A stretch of DNA of 64,000 nucleotides from Angiostrongylus vasorum (GCA_018806985.1 JADANN010000364.1:6305001-6369000), one strand, 5' to 3'. Counted from the stretch's first letter, positions 36,601-47,326 are shown. The notes: generated from the letters alone by a model not told the origin. Numbers and translations are program-made.

Positions 36601-37334
36601 TGGGGAATAACCTTGCGCCCTTTATAGACATAGAACTAACAGGATTCTCCAAAGAGCAATTTTGTACTGCAAAAGCTTGTCATAACAAAATTTCGCTCAA
36701 ATTAAGGTCGAAATTAATTACACGTTAAGCCGTAGAAACGCGCACAAACCATACAGGGCATTTTGGCTGACCGACTCCGGAAATAATTAGGTAGGACATC
36801 TGAAATAGAACTGCTTCGTTGGATTTCGAGTTCCATACGCCTTCAAATGCCTTCGTTCACTTCTCTCAAAGTAATTTTTTATGAAGTTTGTTCGAGAAGA
36901 GTTAAATCAGGTAGCTACTAATCCTTCCAAATATCGGGTACGGCCGTGGCAAGGAGTCTATTTTCCAGATTCACATGCCTTGAGAGAAGCACTTCATAAC
37001 CTAGCAGCTAGCAGGGCCTCCTTTAGTGAAGGAAACATGTGGTGAAGGAAACATGTGGAAAATTAGCAATTTTTCCTTAATTTTATTTAAATATCTTTAG
37101 CCCAAGTTAAAAGTCACTGTAGTGTTTTTTTTTCATAACTAAAATTTCTTCTTCATTTTGCTAACACCTTATAATGCTGTCTTCATAGTATTTTCTTACA
37201 GGGATGTCTTTGAGACATCTTCATTAATGGAACCTGTCGGAATGGAAGAATTCGCGGAAACAAAGCAGATCGTTGTCGGAGTTCTGGGATTGAGAAACAC
37301 AACATCCACGAACAAAATACAAGTTAAACTTTGA
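27604..37334 (+). CDS. GH25-type (nematode) lysozyme, gene 1; may be a recent pseudogene
   Basis: Secreted glycosyl hydrolase family 25 protein like C. elegans lys genes, which act in gut defence and digestion of bacteria. Exons: 27604-27696 (signal peptide [16 protein letters not shown]), 28137-28232 (YALDLSQ), 33589-33659 ([12 protein letters not shown]), 35127-35254 (GLGTEIYMTPQP), 35427-35593 ([14 protein letters not shown]), 36274-36414 ([28 protein letters not shown]), 37202-37334 (DVFETSS, stop). About 275 residues, normal for the family. Oddities: exon 2 has a T6 run (28222-28227) where T5 is needed for phase with exon 3; its donor is AAG|GC; the exon 6 acceptor reads TG instead of AG (36272-36273). 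Introns hold SINEs, a MITE and an RTE fragment. A poly(A)-like ATTAAA is at 37356. Family: sure; expression: open. Confidence 0.85.
28233..29240. other. Intron 2 of lysozyme gene 1, 5' part
   Basis: Unique sequence alignable in patches with the intron 2 start of gene 2 (48150-48300; GCAGAAGATTAACTGATAG against GCAGAAGATAAACTGATAG) and with 40660-40830 in the decayed middle copy. Supports segmental duplication of the whole locus. Confidence 0.6.
29244..29530 (+). mobile_element. SINE family 2 in lysozyme gene 1 intron
   Basis: Best-preserved head: GCGCGTGTGGCGCAGTGGTT (A box) and GTGGAATCGATCCC (B box), full body, and tail TTTTTTATCCTTTATC. Confidence 0.9.
29640..30330 (-). mobile_element. 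RTE-type reverse transcriptase fragment, copy 7
   Basis: Minus strand, distinct from copies 1-5. KIGVRKNRAKSQLMKN and QVELDGYLIIKTTLHMYLV (29930-29800) match the RTE block after the catalytic motif. Upstream, FHFADGIVIL (near 30010) is a degraded FADDIV, and VLTSIAYKKSF (near 30290) a degraded LTFIDYEKAF. RAQLFRSAVFP near 29700 belongs to the C-terminal region. Antisense in intron 2 of lysozyme gene 1. Confidence 0.7.
30749..30778 (+). repeat. C-rich low-complexity tract
   Basis: A run of about 12 C followed by TTTCCCCCACCTCCCCCC. Prone to sequencing error. Confidence 0.9.
30795..31055 (+). mobile_element. SINE family 1, diverged 5'-truncated copy
   Basis: TTAATCAGCATTTGGGAAAA, ACCGAAGCCACACCTAAAAA and GCTGGAATTGGCACATTGTG follow the family order. 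Confidence 0.5.
31066..31480 (+). repeat. Interspersed repeat family C, inverted copy
   Basis: GCTGAGAAGGAGTCC, ATGGTGGCAAATCTCCCT and TGTGGTGGTCACGACC are reverse complements of the other copies. The 130-codon minus-strand frame across it is not conserved in the sister copies, so I do not call it a gene. Confidence 0.75.
31590..31790 (+). mobile_element. SINE family 2, 5'-truncated
   Basis: Starts at TGGGTGCTAGACCCATCTGG, then AGGATGGCAGCATTGACTTA, CGCGAGTCATTGTGTAAGCC and GCGCATCGCCCAGGCAATTG. The tRNA head is missing. Confidence 0.7.
31800..33180. other. Intron 2 of lysozyme gene 1, unrecognised part
   Basis: No repeat seen elsewhere in the window and no recognised motif. A 92-codon minus-strand frame (32064-32342) has no family I can name. 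Confidence 0.4.
33185..33540. mobile_element. Inverted-repeat MITE in lysozyme gene 1 intron
   Basis: Two nested arms: CACCTCACCATGCGGGTCC and GGATCCGCATGGTGTGGTG; GGACCGCAGGTGTCTACGG and CATCGCAGACATCTGCGG. Ends about 50 bp before the exon 3 acceptor. Confidence 0.8.
33660..35126. other. Intron 3 of lysozyme gene 1
   Basis: About 1.47 kb, no recognised element. Its last part (ATTTGTGATCAGGCAGAA) aligns with the sequence before exon 4 of the decayed middle copy (ATTTGCGACCAGGTGATAA near 43320). Confidence 0.5.
35885..36165. mobile_element. MITE-family element in intron 5 of lysozyme gene 1
   Basis: Arms AGTGCCATCAGCAATCACCC and GTGGTTGCTGATGGCACT close a hairpin; includes GTGATTGATCTAGAGAGGCC and AAGGACCCGCATGGTGTGAT. 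It lies about 110 bp upstream of the mutated exon 6 acceptor. Confidence 0.75.
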
Positions 37335-37355
37335 GCCTTTGTTGTTTTCGATGCC

Positions 37356-37361
37356 ATTAAA
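37356..37361 (+). terminator. Poly(A)-signal-like hexamer, lysozyme gene 1
   Basis: ATTAAA, 22 bp after the stop codon, in TTTTCGATGCCATTAAA. Gene 2 has AATAAA in the same context (TTTCGATGTCAATAAA). Confidence 0.5.
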
Positions 37362-37364
37362 TTT

Positions 37365-38337
37365 TGAGATAACAGGTCGTTCAAAGACATTCGGATCATT
37401 AATTAAAACTCTCAAAAGAAAATTTTTTAACGGCATACAACCATATCTCTCTCCTATAAATAAAAGTGATGGTGCGTTTTATTGTTGTGGTTTAACGGAA
37501 AATTTCTAATGCTCCATCAACCCATTGTGTAGGGAGTGTCAAAGTAAGACGTGGAGCAAAGAAATGATCCTCCCGGTAGCGTCATCGAAACAGAAGGAGT
37601 GAGTGCAACATTTCAATCTGAAGTTCGTAATGTTATGGTCGAATCTGGCGATCTACTTCGGCAACCTTCTCTCTGCAAACCGTTTGAAAAACTTGCATTA
37701 AAACCAAAAAGTAGAGCCCTTCGTATTCTTTGAGCGAGCTGAGCCCACTGTGTAGATCTGATAGCTGATGAAGAGTGTACTATTGTTTGCTGAAATAACT
37801 CAATGATTATTATGACCCTAAGTGATAGAAGTGAAGAAAAAACTGCTAGCAGACAAAGTTGTTCATAAAGTTCTTGTTGGTAGTTTATATAGCTTCTCAA
37901 CAATTACAAGGTTTCTTTTTTCTTTAAGGGTTTTTCCAAATCTACTTGTACTTTATACTACTGAAGTTTCGACGTTTCTTTCAACAGGCTTTCAAAACGG
38001 TTAGAGATTTATGAAACTATTCTCACGAAGTCGGCCTTTTAAGTTATTCTCATCTTTTCGCAGTCATTCTTAGCCATAAGTCTATAGCATCAAAGAAAAC
38101 TTTATCGCAAAGTAAATTGCAAGTTGATTTTCCTCCTTGTCAAATTCACCATCATCCTTTTGAAGAACCTTGGTATAGCAGCTATTCCCAGAATAGTTTC
38201 TATTTTTTCTTCTATATCTATTTCTATCTTTGTATGACTGTATGTTTCGGAAATAAGTGTCATATCCGTTTTTCTCAAGTTACCTAGCAAATGTCGTAGA
38301 ACGTAAATATCTTGGTCCCATCCTAAGGAACTTTGAT
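37365..38337. other. Downstream flank of lysozyme gene 1, nothing recognised
   Basis: AT-rich with short frames; no motif recognised. Confidence 0.4.
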
Positions 38338-38429
38338 CGCTGTAAACAGTATTGTTATGCAAATCTATTCTTAGAATCTGAACCGCTGTAAACAGTATTG
38401 TTATGCAAACCTATTCTTAGAATCTGAAC
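38338..38429 (+). repeat. Two-unit 46-bp tandem duplication
   Basis: The unit beginning CGCTGTAAACAGTATTG occurs twice back to back with one base changed (CAAATCTATT against CAAACCTATT). Recent local duplication. Confidence 0.9.
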
Positions 38430-38442
38430 TTGTTGTTTGTTA

Positions 38443-39440
38443 TTACTGTCCAAAAGTTATCGTGCGTACAATAACAAGATGAGAAAGAGGATGCTGGCGA
38501 GAGCAGTCGTCTGCCAGCTGACCATAGGATTTTGAGAGGATATGGAGAGGTAGCCGACGGATGTTTTCGGTAATGATGCTGGACCTATGCCAAATACCGC
38601 CTTCTCCGGAAGCATATAAATAGCTTCGTGAATTGTTATCCTGGTTCGCGCCTGTCAGGGCTCGTTCGCCTTCTAGATCCGTACCGTATTGATCTCGTGG
38701 GTCACCAATGTAGATTATCGCAGTTGTTAAGTCATACTGCACATAGTCATTACTGTACATTGGACTCATCATATCATTATTGAATGACAGTTGCGAATTG
38801 TACGTTAACTTCGCATCATCGTCACTACGTCACGTTTCCCACCAGCTCATTGTATCGTCATCATCATCCTGATCCTCATCCTAGTGTCACTGTTCATTGT
38901 TTATCAGTTGATCTGCGGTGCGTTGTCAGTAGCGGCGGCTATACTAAAATGCGTTCTGTCTGCAACGCCATCGGTGGCATGTACCATTCCTCCCACACGG
39001 TACGCCATGCGTACAAGGCCGCTGAGCGGCCAACTTATGCTGTGTATTCTGTTAAGCCGCTATAGGCTTATCAGTTTCCAGCCATTATCATAGTGGCCCT
39101 TGACTCTTAGGCAATGGTGGCACCCATCGATGCTCAAACTTCACGTTGCTTACATAGCGTTATCCACGACCAGCCGCCTGACTGTGTTCCGTAGATGACT
39201 CATCACTTACTGTCCTCATTGATCCACTAAAATGCAGCTCATCGCTATAATGTTGAAATCTTAGCTCGCCGGAAATACCGCCCGTCTTTATCCCTCTCCG
39301 CCTCAGCATACTGTCTCCCTCTCCGCCTCAGCATACTGTCCCCCTCTCCGCCTCAGCATACTGTCTACCTCAGCCGCCGCGCCGGCCGCGGATAGACGCG
39401 ACGCGGCATCGCTCACGGCTAACCAACGGTTACTTCTTGG
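38443..39440. other. Compositionally distinct segment with open frames on both strands
   Basis: Richer in G+C than its flanks, notably 38900-39420. A 109-codon minus frame (38772-38443) and a 93-codon plus frame (38784-39065) lie back to back. I recognise neither and see no splice context. Could be an unrecognised transposon or a decayed gene. Confidence 0.25.
39291..39365 (+). repeat. Three-unit 25-bp tandem repeat
   Basis: TCCCTCTCCGCCTCAGCATA plus CTGTC repeated three times; the third unit differs by its first base only. Confidence 0.95.
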
Positions 39441-40389
39441 TAATTATTCATTATTACTGTTAATGTAATTGTGTTAATTACTTATTAATGGTATAGTAAT
39501 ATTCGAATGCCATTATCTCGTTGTTAGCCTCACTTCACTACTAGCCTTAGCACCTCATAGCTTTAACTCACGTCATTCCTCTACCATTACTTCTCCATCG
39601 TTACTATTATGTTACTAATGTTGTATTTGTGTATTAAAGGTTTAATTACCCAAGTTTGAGATATTGCCTCTGTGACAACTACGAAAAGTCCCGCGTGGCG
39701 TCTTCTCACGAAGTCGAGCATTCTGCTAAAAAGCTAGTGAATATTCGGTGCCGAGTACTGACTCGAAGGCCTATTTTCCACTAGCAGCTACAATACTTGG
39801 AATAAAAAGTGGGAACAATTCTCAATTACGATCAGTCGATACACACAATAGAAAAACTGCACAATTCAAAATAATTTTTTCATGATAAACTTCACATCTG
39901 AAGCGACTTTCATTTTCTACTGACTCGTTTCGAAACTCATTCCGCGTAAACTGAAGTCACCGTAGCAGGGTTATCATGAAGCTCCATTAGAAAAAAACCG
40001 CCCAACGGTCGAGCTGCCATTCATATAGAAATTACATTGGCATTGAAAATTCCCTTGAGAGCCCAATCCAAGCATCTAAATTCTTGTATGCACATGAAGA
40101 GAGAATATTCAAGTACATTTAGCTATAGCTCTCCATTTATTTGTAAACCAGGCAGCAAAGGCGGAACAAATTAATGTAGCATTTTGCACTCCTTTACTAT
40201 CTCGGATTGCGATTTTCCTAATGTATTCTAGAATAAACTTGATACATTACTCTTTAGAAAATCACTTTATGGGGACTCCTTTGAATTTTCGCCAGGTTAG
40301 TCTCTTCTACGCATTCGATCTTTGCAGTCAGCGTCAGTGTTGTCATTTGGTGGCATTAGTTAGTATGCCATACTGTTGTCATTCCAAGG

Positions 40390-41900
40390 TAATCTGAGCC
40401 CATATGCAACATGGCAAGCGAAAAAAAATTGGTGTTATTCTGAGAGTTTCTACTACATTTCGATTACGCTAGTCTTCTTCGCAAAAAACATTCTGCAGCG
40501 TAGAAGAAACAACGCGACCTTGTTACCTAAGAGCACTGGACCTTGTTTACGTAGTATGATAGTAGTTACAAGTCTACAAATGCAAATCGATTTTTTTTAT
40601 AATATTTTGATAAGTTGATGCTACAATACTCTTCTTTTCTTGCTACTAGATAAAGACTGAAATTCTTTATGAGCCCTTATCTTATCTTGTCTACCGCTTT
40701 CCCATAAATGCCGAAAGCATGCGCTTAAACGATTAGACAAGAGCAGCCATGACATGGAACTATAAACAACGGCCCGGTCTGCGAAAATACTTCGTTCACT
40801 AGACGACACTAGAAAATTATTGGAAATGAGCCAAAAATTGGAAATCAGATTAATCCGTTTGGCGATAACACTGAAGTCAAAATAACAAAAACAGCAGTGG
40901 ATAACTGGTAATGGTAAGTACTTCTGCTAGTTAGGGAGCATGAATGGAAAGATAACAAAGCAGCATGCTTCTAAAGATTTCCTTTTTCGCAATGATCGGA
41001 CAAAACATGTGCTGCAAAGTATACCATGATATGAAGTGAATGTTGTAGATAAAGATTTCGTCTTTAGATTTTTTGAAAACGATGATATTAAGGATAAGAA
41101 CAAATGATAGATCACAATGCCTGTGTAGCTAGTCGTTAGTACAGAGCTGCGCTACCAACAAAATTAGCTTAATCTTGTCACATCAGTCCAATAAATGACT
41201 CGAGAAGCGTCAACATTACTTCTATTCTCCTCCGTAGGGCGTCCCGAGCTGCTTCATTATGGGATGTAATAATAGCTGGTCCAGTATCACATGTACCACA
41301 CTTTGGGTACTAAAGCACTTCCTGAATTCGATTCCTTTCCTCGAATTCGCAATTAAGAAGGTCTTCAAACTTTTATACACGGGTTATTCTGCTACTTAAG
41401 GTTTTTTTTCGTCTTCGTTATGAATGCTGTTGAATATTGATCGAATCAAATTTCCCGGGAATCCTCAATAGCCGTGTTAGAGTATTTCCTGTCGACTAGA
41501 AGGAGTGAACTCCTCCCAAAGAAGTATGCCTGTAATTTTCCTTCTCCAGAGGAATGAGAGTCTATATGGTACCGGGGGTCGAATCAGCGCCTGCGTGGGT
41601 TGGGCAATGGTAATTTCTACCATCAAAAGTGTTTAATAAACGAGAAAACGAGAAACTAGCAGCAAGATGATGTACCTGTTGATTTTGATGAGATGTGATA
41701 GAACTTTTTCTGCGAACCGTGTCATTTTTTTATTTGACTTTTAGTGTACTGCCTATTATTTTCCCATCAAGGGTATTAGGTGAAATAGAACTATAACCTC
41801 TCAGAATTCCAAACCAAAAAAACATGAACTTCAAGCAAAATTAGATCTGTAGTACCGTATATGTAAGCGGTTTATTTTGAAACGTATGGCAACTAGTAGA
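40390..41900. other. Remnant intron of the decayed lysozyme copy
   Basis: 40660-40830 (CTTATCTTATCTTGTCTACC) aligns with the intron 2 start of gene 2 (CTTATCTTATCTCGTATACC near 48160). The rest is unrecognised. Confidence 0.45.
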
Positions 41901-41914
41901 CGGGTTATAAACTT

Positions 41915-42300
41915 ACTTGGATATCTGAATGACCCGTTTTCACTGGTTGTGATGCTCCAGCATTATCACCATTCTTCGGGGATTTCCTGGTTTAGCCACT
42001 GTGGTTTCCTGGAGTCCGAAAGCCAGTTTGACCAAGGTCTGCCCCATCACCACTAATGGCAGCCGCCGCTCTTGTGGATCACAGGGAGATTTGCCACCAT
42101 GCTACTAGTTTGATACCAGGAAGGTAGTGGATCTTGGAATTTGTTTACTCTTAGCTGGGTTTCCTGATGGAAATGCCAGACTCCTTCTCAGCTTGGGAGA
42201 TCCTGATGGGGGATAAATCAACCCGATGTACATCACAGCCCGACACCCAGGAACACTTCCCAGCCACGATGAGGAGGTAAACCGTTGGGAACTTATGGAA
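41915..42300 (-). repeat. Interspersed repeat family C, fourth copy
   Basis: CTTACTTGGATATCTGAATG at the left edge, then GAGATTTGCCACCATGC, GGTTTCCTGATGGAAATGCC and CGACACCCAGGAACAC. Confidence 0.8.
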
Positions 42301-43004
42301 GCTGTGTTTATGCAAGATATCTTCAGCGCTGGAGGGAGCAACATCCCAAGACATATTCGAGCAACCCACCACAATCAGTGCGGTAGTTGGATCATGATTA
42401 TGCTCTTAAACTCCTCACAAAGCCAAAATAACATCAAAGGAAAGTTAATGTAGAAGTTTGGTGAACTGCAGTTGGACATAATCACCCTCAATGTTCTGGA
42501 TCTCATCGAAACAGTTACAGCAAAAAAATTTTCGATAAAGTTACTAGAAAAATAAAATATATTGTCAAACGTTTTGTGGACAGAGGTGGCACAAAATTTG
42601 CAGCTGGAAATGTAGTAATTGGATGAATTGTGGTCCGTAACATCTCATCCGCTTACTATCCTTCAAGCAATTCTAGAGCACCCAAGAAGAAATCTACAGC
42701 AGCTAGACCGATGCTGGAAATACCTCACAAAAGTTAGCAGCTTTCATAACTCTAGATTTTTATAAGTTGCTAGCAAAAAAGGAGAATTGCAATGTTTTTC
42801 ACGCTGATCAGTAGAGTTGCGATTGACGCAATTTACAAAGCTCGAATCATTCTACAAAACTCGCCACTACTTCCTCAACAACTTAAAACATTTTTAAAAA
42901 GAAAAATCAAAAAACTATATGGAAAAAAATCACTATGGAGACCACATCTTTGGTACACCGAAGGCGTCTGACAATATGACGAAGCAACTGATAAAAAGAT
43001 ACAG

Positions 43005-43145
43005 CTGATTGAATGCATATCTGGCTCATATGAGGACTTGCGGTGACCTTCCGATGCATTAGTTCGGTGCTGTTGGCTTCTGAGGGAAGTCAGGTAAGAA
43101 TTTTTTCGACCTCGAAGGCAAGAAGGCCCAGTGAGGTCGGGCCGC
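43005..43145 (-). mobile_element. SINE family 2 fragment
   Basis: TGAATGCATATCTGGC, CTTGCGGTGACCTTCCGATG and CATTAGTTCGGTGCTGTTGG match the reverse complement of the family body; both ends are lost. Confidence 0.6.
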
Positions 43146-43559
43146 TGCGTCAAGCAACAGTATATTGCAAGGACTTCTAAGAACTATGTCAGACCCGCAA
43201 ATCTGTCTAGGTGGAAAGAACTTGGAAGGACTCGGTGAGCAAATAATGAGCTTGTGCCTTTGTGTTAAATCTTTCGACTGGACTGCTTTTTTTACTAGAG
43301 GCCTACAACTCTTCTGTATTTGCGACCAGGTGATAAAAAACAGTAAAGCAGCGAACGGTTATGGAATGAGAACTGTAGGAAGGACGGGAAAAATCAAATT
43401 TTTTGCTAGATTTTTATCTGTTAACTATTCCTTTCCCTTTTCAGTCGGACTTGGCATTGAAATGTACATGACATCACATCAAAGCTCGAGAAAGAGGCCA
43501 GTCCAGCAGTTTGACGAGATGGAAAGCTTCTAAGGATCCTCGTGCCTAACATAAAAATG

Positions 43560-44970
43560 CTTCTGGAATTACGCTGTACTATTTGTGATCCTAGTCCTCA
43601 ACCTCTCGCATTCAAGAAGGTCATTCTCAATGAAAACCTCTTTAGATGTTCAACTTCACGTGTGAAAAGGTGTGATTTTTTTAATAGAACTTTTCTGGAT
43701 GTGCATTTCTCCTTGTACAAAATATCTCTCAATGCTAGGCATAAAAATAAGCATCTTTTTCGCCTTGTAATAAAAGTAACTTCGGTTGTTGTTGTAATAG
43801 TTCTATGTTGAAGCGTAGATGATAGAAGTTCTCTGATCCGGCATAAGCATAAATTTTTCTTCCGTAAGCCATATATGTCTGTCACTAGTTAGTCATCCAA
43901 AAGAATTGATGCCTTTCGCTAAACTATGGTCCTGAAGGTCCTATCGATTAGTCTTTAGTTATAGATAACACGTTTTTCCCTTCCACCACTTTTGATAAGG
44001 AGGTATTTATGGGTGGAGTTTAGGCTTTGTTCCGGTGCGTGTGAAATAGTGAGTATAATCAGGGTCGCTTTTTAGGTTTTTTTATGAGGTTCTTGAATGT
44101 AAACCGACTTTCGTGTGGCTTACCAAATCCTACAATAAAATCTCCAAGCTCTGAGAGAAGAGAAATCTCCGACACGTCAGCCATTGTTGAATAAATCGTG
44201 CATCCACATACCTCGCGTTTGTTCAAGAAGGAAACAATAAGCTGCCGGTTAGTGCCGAGGTTAACAGAAAGTTGGTCCTAGGAATTTCTTCCAAAAAACT
44301 CAAACAAACTTAAAGATGTTCGCCCAACCAACATATAAGGCATAATTGTGTTGTCGTCTTAAATCCGTCCTGCATCACCTTACGGCCACCTACATGCGCA
44401 GCACGTCTCCTCATCAACAATCGACTTAATATAGAAGTTTTTCCAGTGCAAAAACCTAAGTAAAGAAGAAAATACTGAGGCTAATGACCGGTTATTTACT
44501 TCTTCCACAATTTCTTCGTTTTTCTCGTGTGTGACTGTTTAATAGCGACTAATGCGGAATCCGTCGAGCTCTCAATAACACTCTCGTAACAAGTGACATC
44601 TACAGGTGTCATAATATTTTTTGCGGGAGCAGCCGGCGTAACACCTGTAGGTATCACTTTATTTCGGCTGGTTTATTTTAACACATCAAATAAATTTCCA
44701 ACACCTTTCATTGTCAATTAGTAGGTTGTGAAACGCCGATGTTGCATTGGGCGTTGTTGGGAAAGCCCATACTTTTCGCTTAGAAATATACAAGAAAATC
44801 CATACATTTCAATACTATTCGTTTACTATGCACGTATATAGGTTCCCAATTGCTGTAGTAAATGATAGCTACTGTAAAGAGTGGGTGAGTATAAAAAATA
44901 CTGAAATAGAGACCCATATGTTGCACAACACTTTCAAACACTGACAGCAACGTGTTTCTATGATGGGCCA
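43560..44970. other. Intergenic between the decayed copy and gene 2
   Basis: A diverged relative of the 5.9 kb foldback lies at 44140-44310 (CCGACACGTCAGCCATTGTT; CGAGGTTAACAGAAAGTTGG). Otherwise nothing recognised. Confidence 0.4.
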
Positions 44971-44974
44971 CGGT

Positions 44975-45295
44975 AACATGTGGTAAATCTTCTTCTCTTC
45001 TCTTCTTCTCTTCCTCGGCGTTGATCAATCGCTGAGAGATGTGCCATGCATCCGACTTCATTAAGGATCGTTTGAAGGTGGTTGAATGCATGTCTGGCCT
45101 TTACTGGGACTCGCGGTGGTCTACCAATGTATCGAGCCAGCGCTAATATCCTCCCAGACAAGTCTGGTACCAACTTTCCGACCTGGTACCAATTTTCCGA
45201 CCACAGAGAGATGGAAGGGTTGGTAAGCCGGGGGCGCGGGGATCGATTCCACGTGTGTGTTGCAGGGCGCTTCCGACCACTGCGCCACATATGGT
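44975..45295 (-). mobile_element. SINE family 2, minus strand, with internal duplication
   Basis: Full family body. The word GGTACCAA(C/T)TTTCCGACC is present twice at 45165-45205, a short tandem duplication not seen in sister copies. Confidence 0.85.
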
Positions 45296-45699
45296 AGATA
45301 CCACTATAAATATCATTAGTACCTGCAGAACGAGAAAAAATTTTCTGCAATCCATTCATGTTCACAACCAGTGGAGTTCTCTAGTTATCGAAAAAATTAC
45401 TGTTTATTCAAGAAAAAAAACAGAAAGTGCATAAAGGCTGAAAAAAAATGACGCGTTGTCCAGTCCACAACAAACCCGAAATTAGGCTTCGTGGGGAGAG
45501 TCTTAAGGAATATGAAAGGCTAGACTTTCCGTCCGGCTTTCAAGTTTCTTCTCCCTTGACGTTCGCGCTCCCACGACGTTCTCGCTGGCATAACAAAGTC
45601 GTTTTATTCTCTTTTTATCGGCATTAGCATCGATACTCTAATAAGTATTGCTCATATTCATACTAACCTATAGCAATTCTTGTACTACTGCTATTTTTT

Positions 45700-45860
45700 T
45701 TTGCCACCATTAATACACGCGGAGAAGCCTCACAATATGCACGTAGTTGTTGGTTCAATCCCGTGCCCCAGGCTCACAAGCCATTCATCCTTCCAGGATC
45801 GGTATCGTGTTATTGGACTTGTTTGAAAAGATAAAAAATACTGTTAGAGTTCAAACAAAG
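45700..45860 (+). mobile_element. SINE family 1 head fragment
   Basis: TTGGTTCAATCCCGTGCCCC is a good pol III B box, followed by CCATTCATCCTTCCAGGATC. The body is missing. Confidence 0.6.
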
Positions 45861-46399
45861 AAAATATTATTTTTTCCAACAACCTCTTCAGCCGTAGTGA
45901 GATTGGAGTTAAAAATTTCTGACTAGAGAACCAAGATGCATCTACAAAGTTAAAGGGTTCCTTAATAGGTTGCTTCTGAACATCGGTCATACTTTGTAAG
46001 AATTACCTAAGAAGAGCATTACCGTCCATGTTTCAATCGTCATAAATTATTTATGATTTATCTCTCATGTTTCTTCCAAACATTTCAGCTTCCTTAGTCT
46101 TCGTGTAGCAATGAATGAATTTCTACAGATGGTCTTTGCTGAGAATCAAGCTAAGAAAGCACTTAAGGTGTAAGTTGCTGGGCGACAAATTGGGATTCGG
46201 TGTGGGTAGAGATCTCAATAAGTACGTTAAGACTGAAAGCCGAAAACACACTATTTCGATTTCTATATGCAAGGACGGAGAAGTTTTATGTGGAGGTCAA
46301 ACACAGCTTACAAACTCATTGACTCCTTATCGATTCTGATTCATTTGTGTTGCAACCGACGTTCTTCTATGGCTACGCTGGCTTACGGTTAAAAATTAT

Positions 46400-46430
46400 G
46401 ATAAGAGCGCGTTCGTCATGCTTTCTTATC
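46400..46430. promoter_or_regulatory. Opposed GATA-site pair upstream of lysozyme gene 2
   Basis: TGATAAGA (GATAAGA at 46400-46406) and TCTTATC (46424-46430), 31 bp edge to edge as in gene 1. Flanks are also conserved (TTCTTATCGCAATTTTTGCC against TTCTTATCGCAATTTTTATC). A SINE now separates it from the start codon, about 927 bp away. Likely intestinal GATA-factor sites by analogy with C. elegans. Confidence 0.7.
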
Positions 46431-46759
46431 GCAATTTTTGCCAAGCGCTGTTTCAATCCGCCTACCTCTTACAATGTAAAAAGTCAAAAGATCCACACCT
46501 TGAGCCAATCACGACTTCTGTCTCGATTAAGAGCTCTCCGCAGTGAAACAACACTTTTGCTAGCACTCTCTCTCTCTGGCCATTTCCGTTCATATGTATT
46601 GCAGTTATTGTAATGTTTAAGGAAAACGACGGCGTATAGAACAATTCAGAGCAGCAGTACTGTTTCAGAACTGCAGTACTTCTTTCTTAACATTCAAGCT
46701 TGTCGAAGCAAAAGTGATCGAGAAATATGACGGCGTTGAGAGGATTTGATTTTCATGTA

Positions 46760-47187
46760 TTGTATAGATGATGTTGAAGAAGCGGATAGTGTTGTGGTAG
46801 TAACCCCGTTCATTACGCGCACGACTCGACCTACCCAGGCACTGGCTCGAATCGTGTCCATGTCCACCAAAGCTCTCATTTCTGCAAAGTCGAAAAAAAG
46901 GGTGTCAGAATTCCTGCGAAAAGCTGACTCTGTCTAATCCAAGTGGAAACACCGTAACATGCCTATCTCAGGATTTCAGGGAACTCGATCAGCATTCAAC
47001 GATATTATTTAGTAACGAAGACTTAGAAATTCTCAATTGGTAGACGAATTCACACGCAAAAAAAACTTCGAAAACCATCTTGGATAGCTGGTGTGAAGAA
47101 ACGAGTCGAACTAAAGAACTACTGGATCTGCATAGTGTGATGCATGTGATTACGGGTCGTGCAATAATTAAGTAAATCAAGATGCAG
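46760..47187 (+). mobile_element. SINE family 1 inserted in the lysozyme gene 2 upstream region
   Basis: Head GCGGATAGTGTTGTGGTAGT, B box GGCTCGAATCG, body CAGCATTCAACGATATT and GAACTACTGGATCTGCATAG. Gene 1 lacks it: its flank passes from TTGTCGAAGCAAAAGT and the GATTTGATT word straight to AATGTCACA, words that border the insert in gene 2 (46700-46750 and 47193). The length of about 427 bp explains the extra GATA-to-ATG distance. Confidence 0.75.
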
Positions 47188-47326
47188 ATAATGTCACACA
47201 GATCTTATGTGCACTCAAATATGGTGATGGAGTTTCTAAAGTGTTAGGAAATCTAAGCAGATTTTTTTTATTGCATACCGACTTTAACCTCGTTTTTTAT
47301 ACGAAGAATTCCGCTCTTCATTCAGA

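Larger units (their letters stand above)
40296..43532 (+). pseudogene. Decayed GH25 lysozyme copy between genes 1 and 2
   Basis: Only two exons remain. Exon 2 (40296-40388) reads FYAFDL, then a one-base deletion (CTTTGCAG where the others have CTTTCGCAG) breaks the frame; its ends are still a CCAG acceptor and an AAG|GT donor. Exon 4 (43445-43532) has TTTTCAG then GLGIEMYMTSHQSSRKRPVQ and QQFDEMESF followed by a stop, where genes 1 and 2 continue. No counterpart of exon 1, 3, 5, 6 or 7 was found. Intron sequence beside both exons still aligns with gene 1. A copy of the same duplication unit that has decayed. Confidence 0.8.

Noticed and set aside
39291..39365. CRISPR-like spaced repeats
   Set aside because: Units are directly adjacent, without spacers; a simple tandem repeat.
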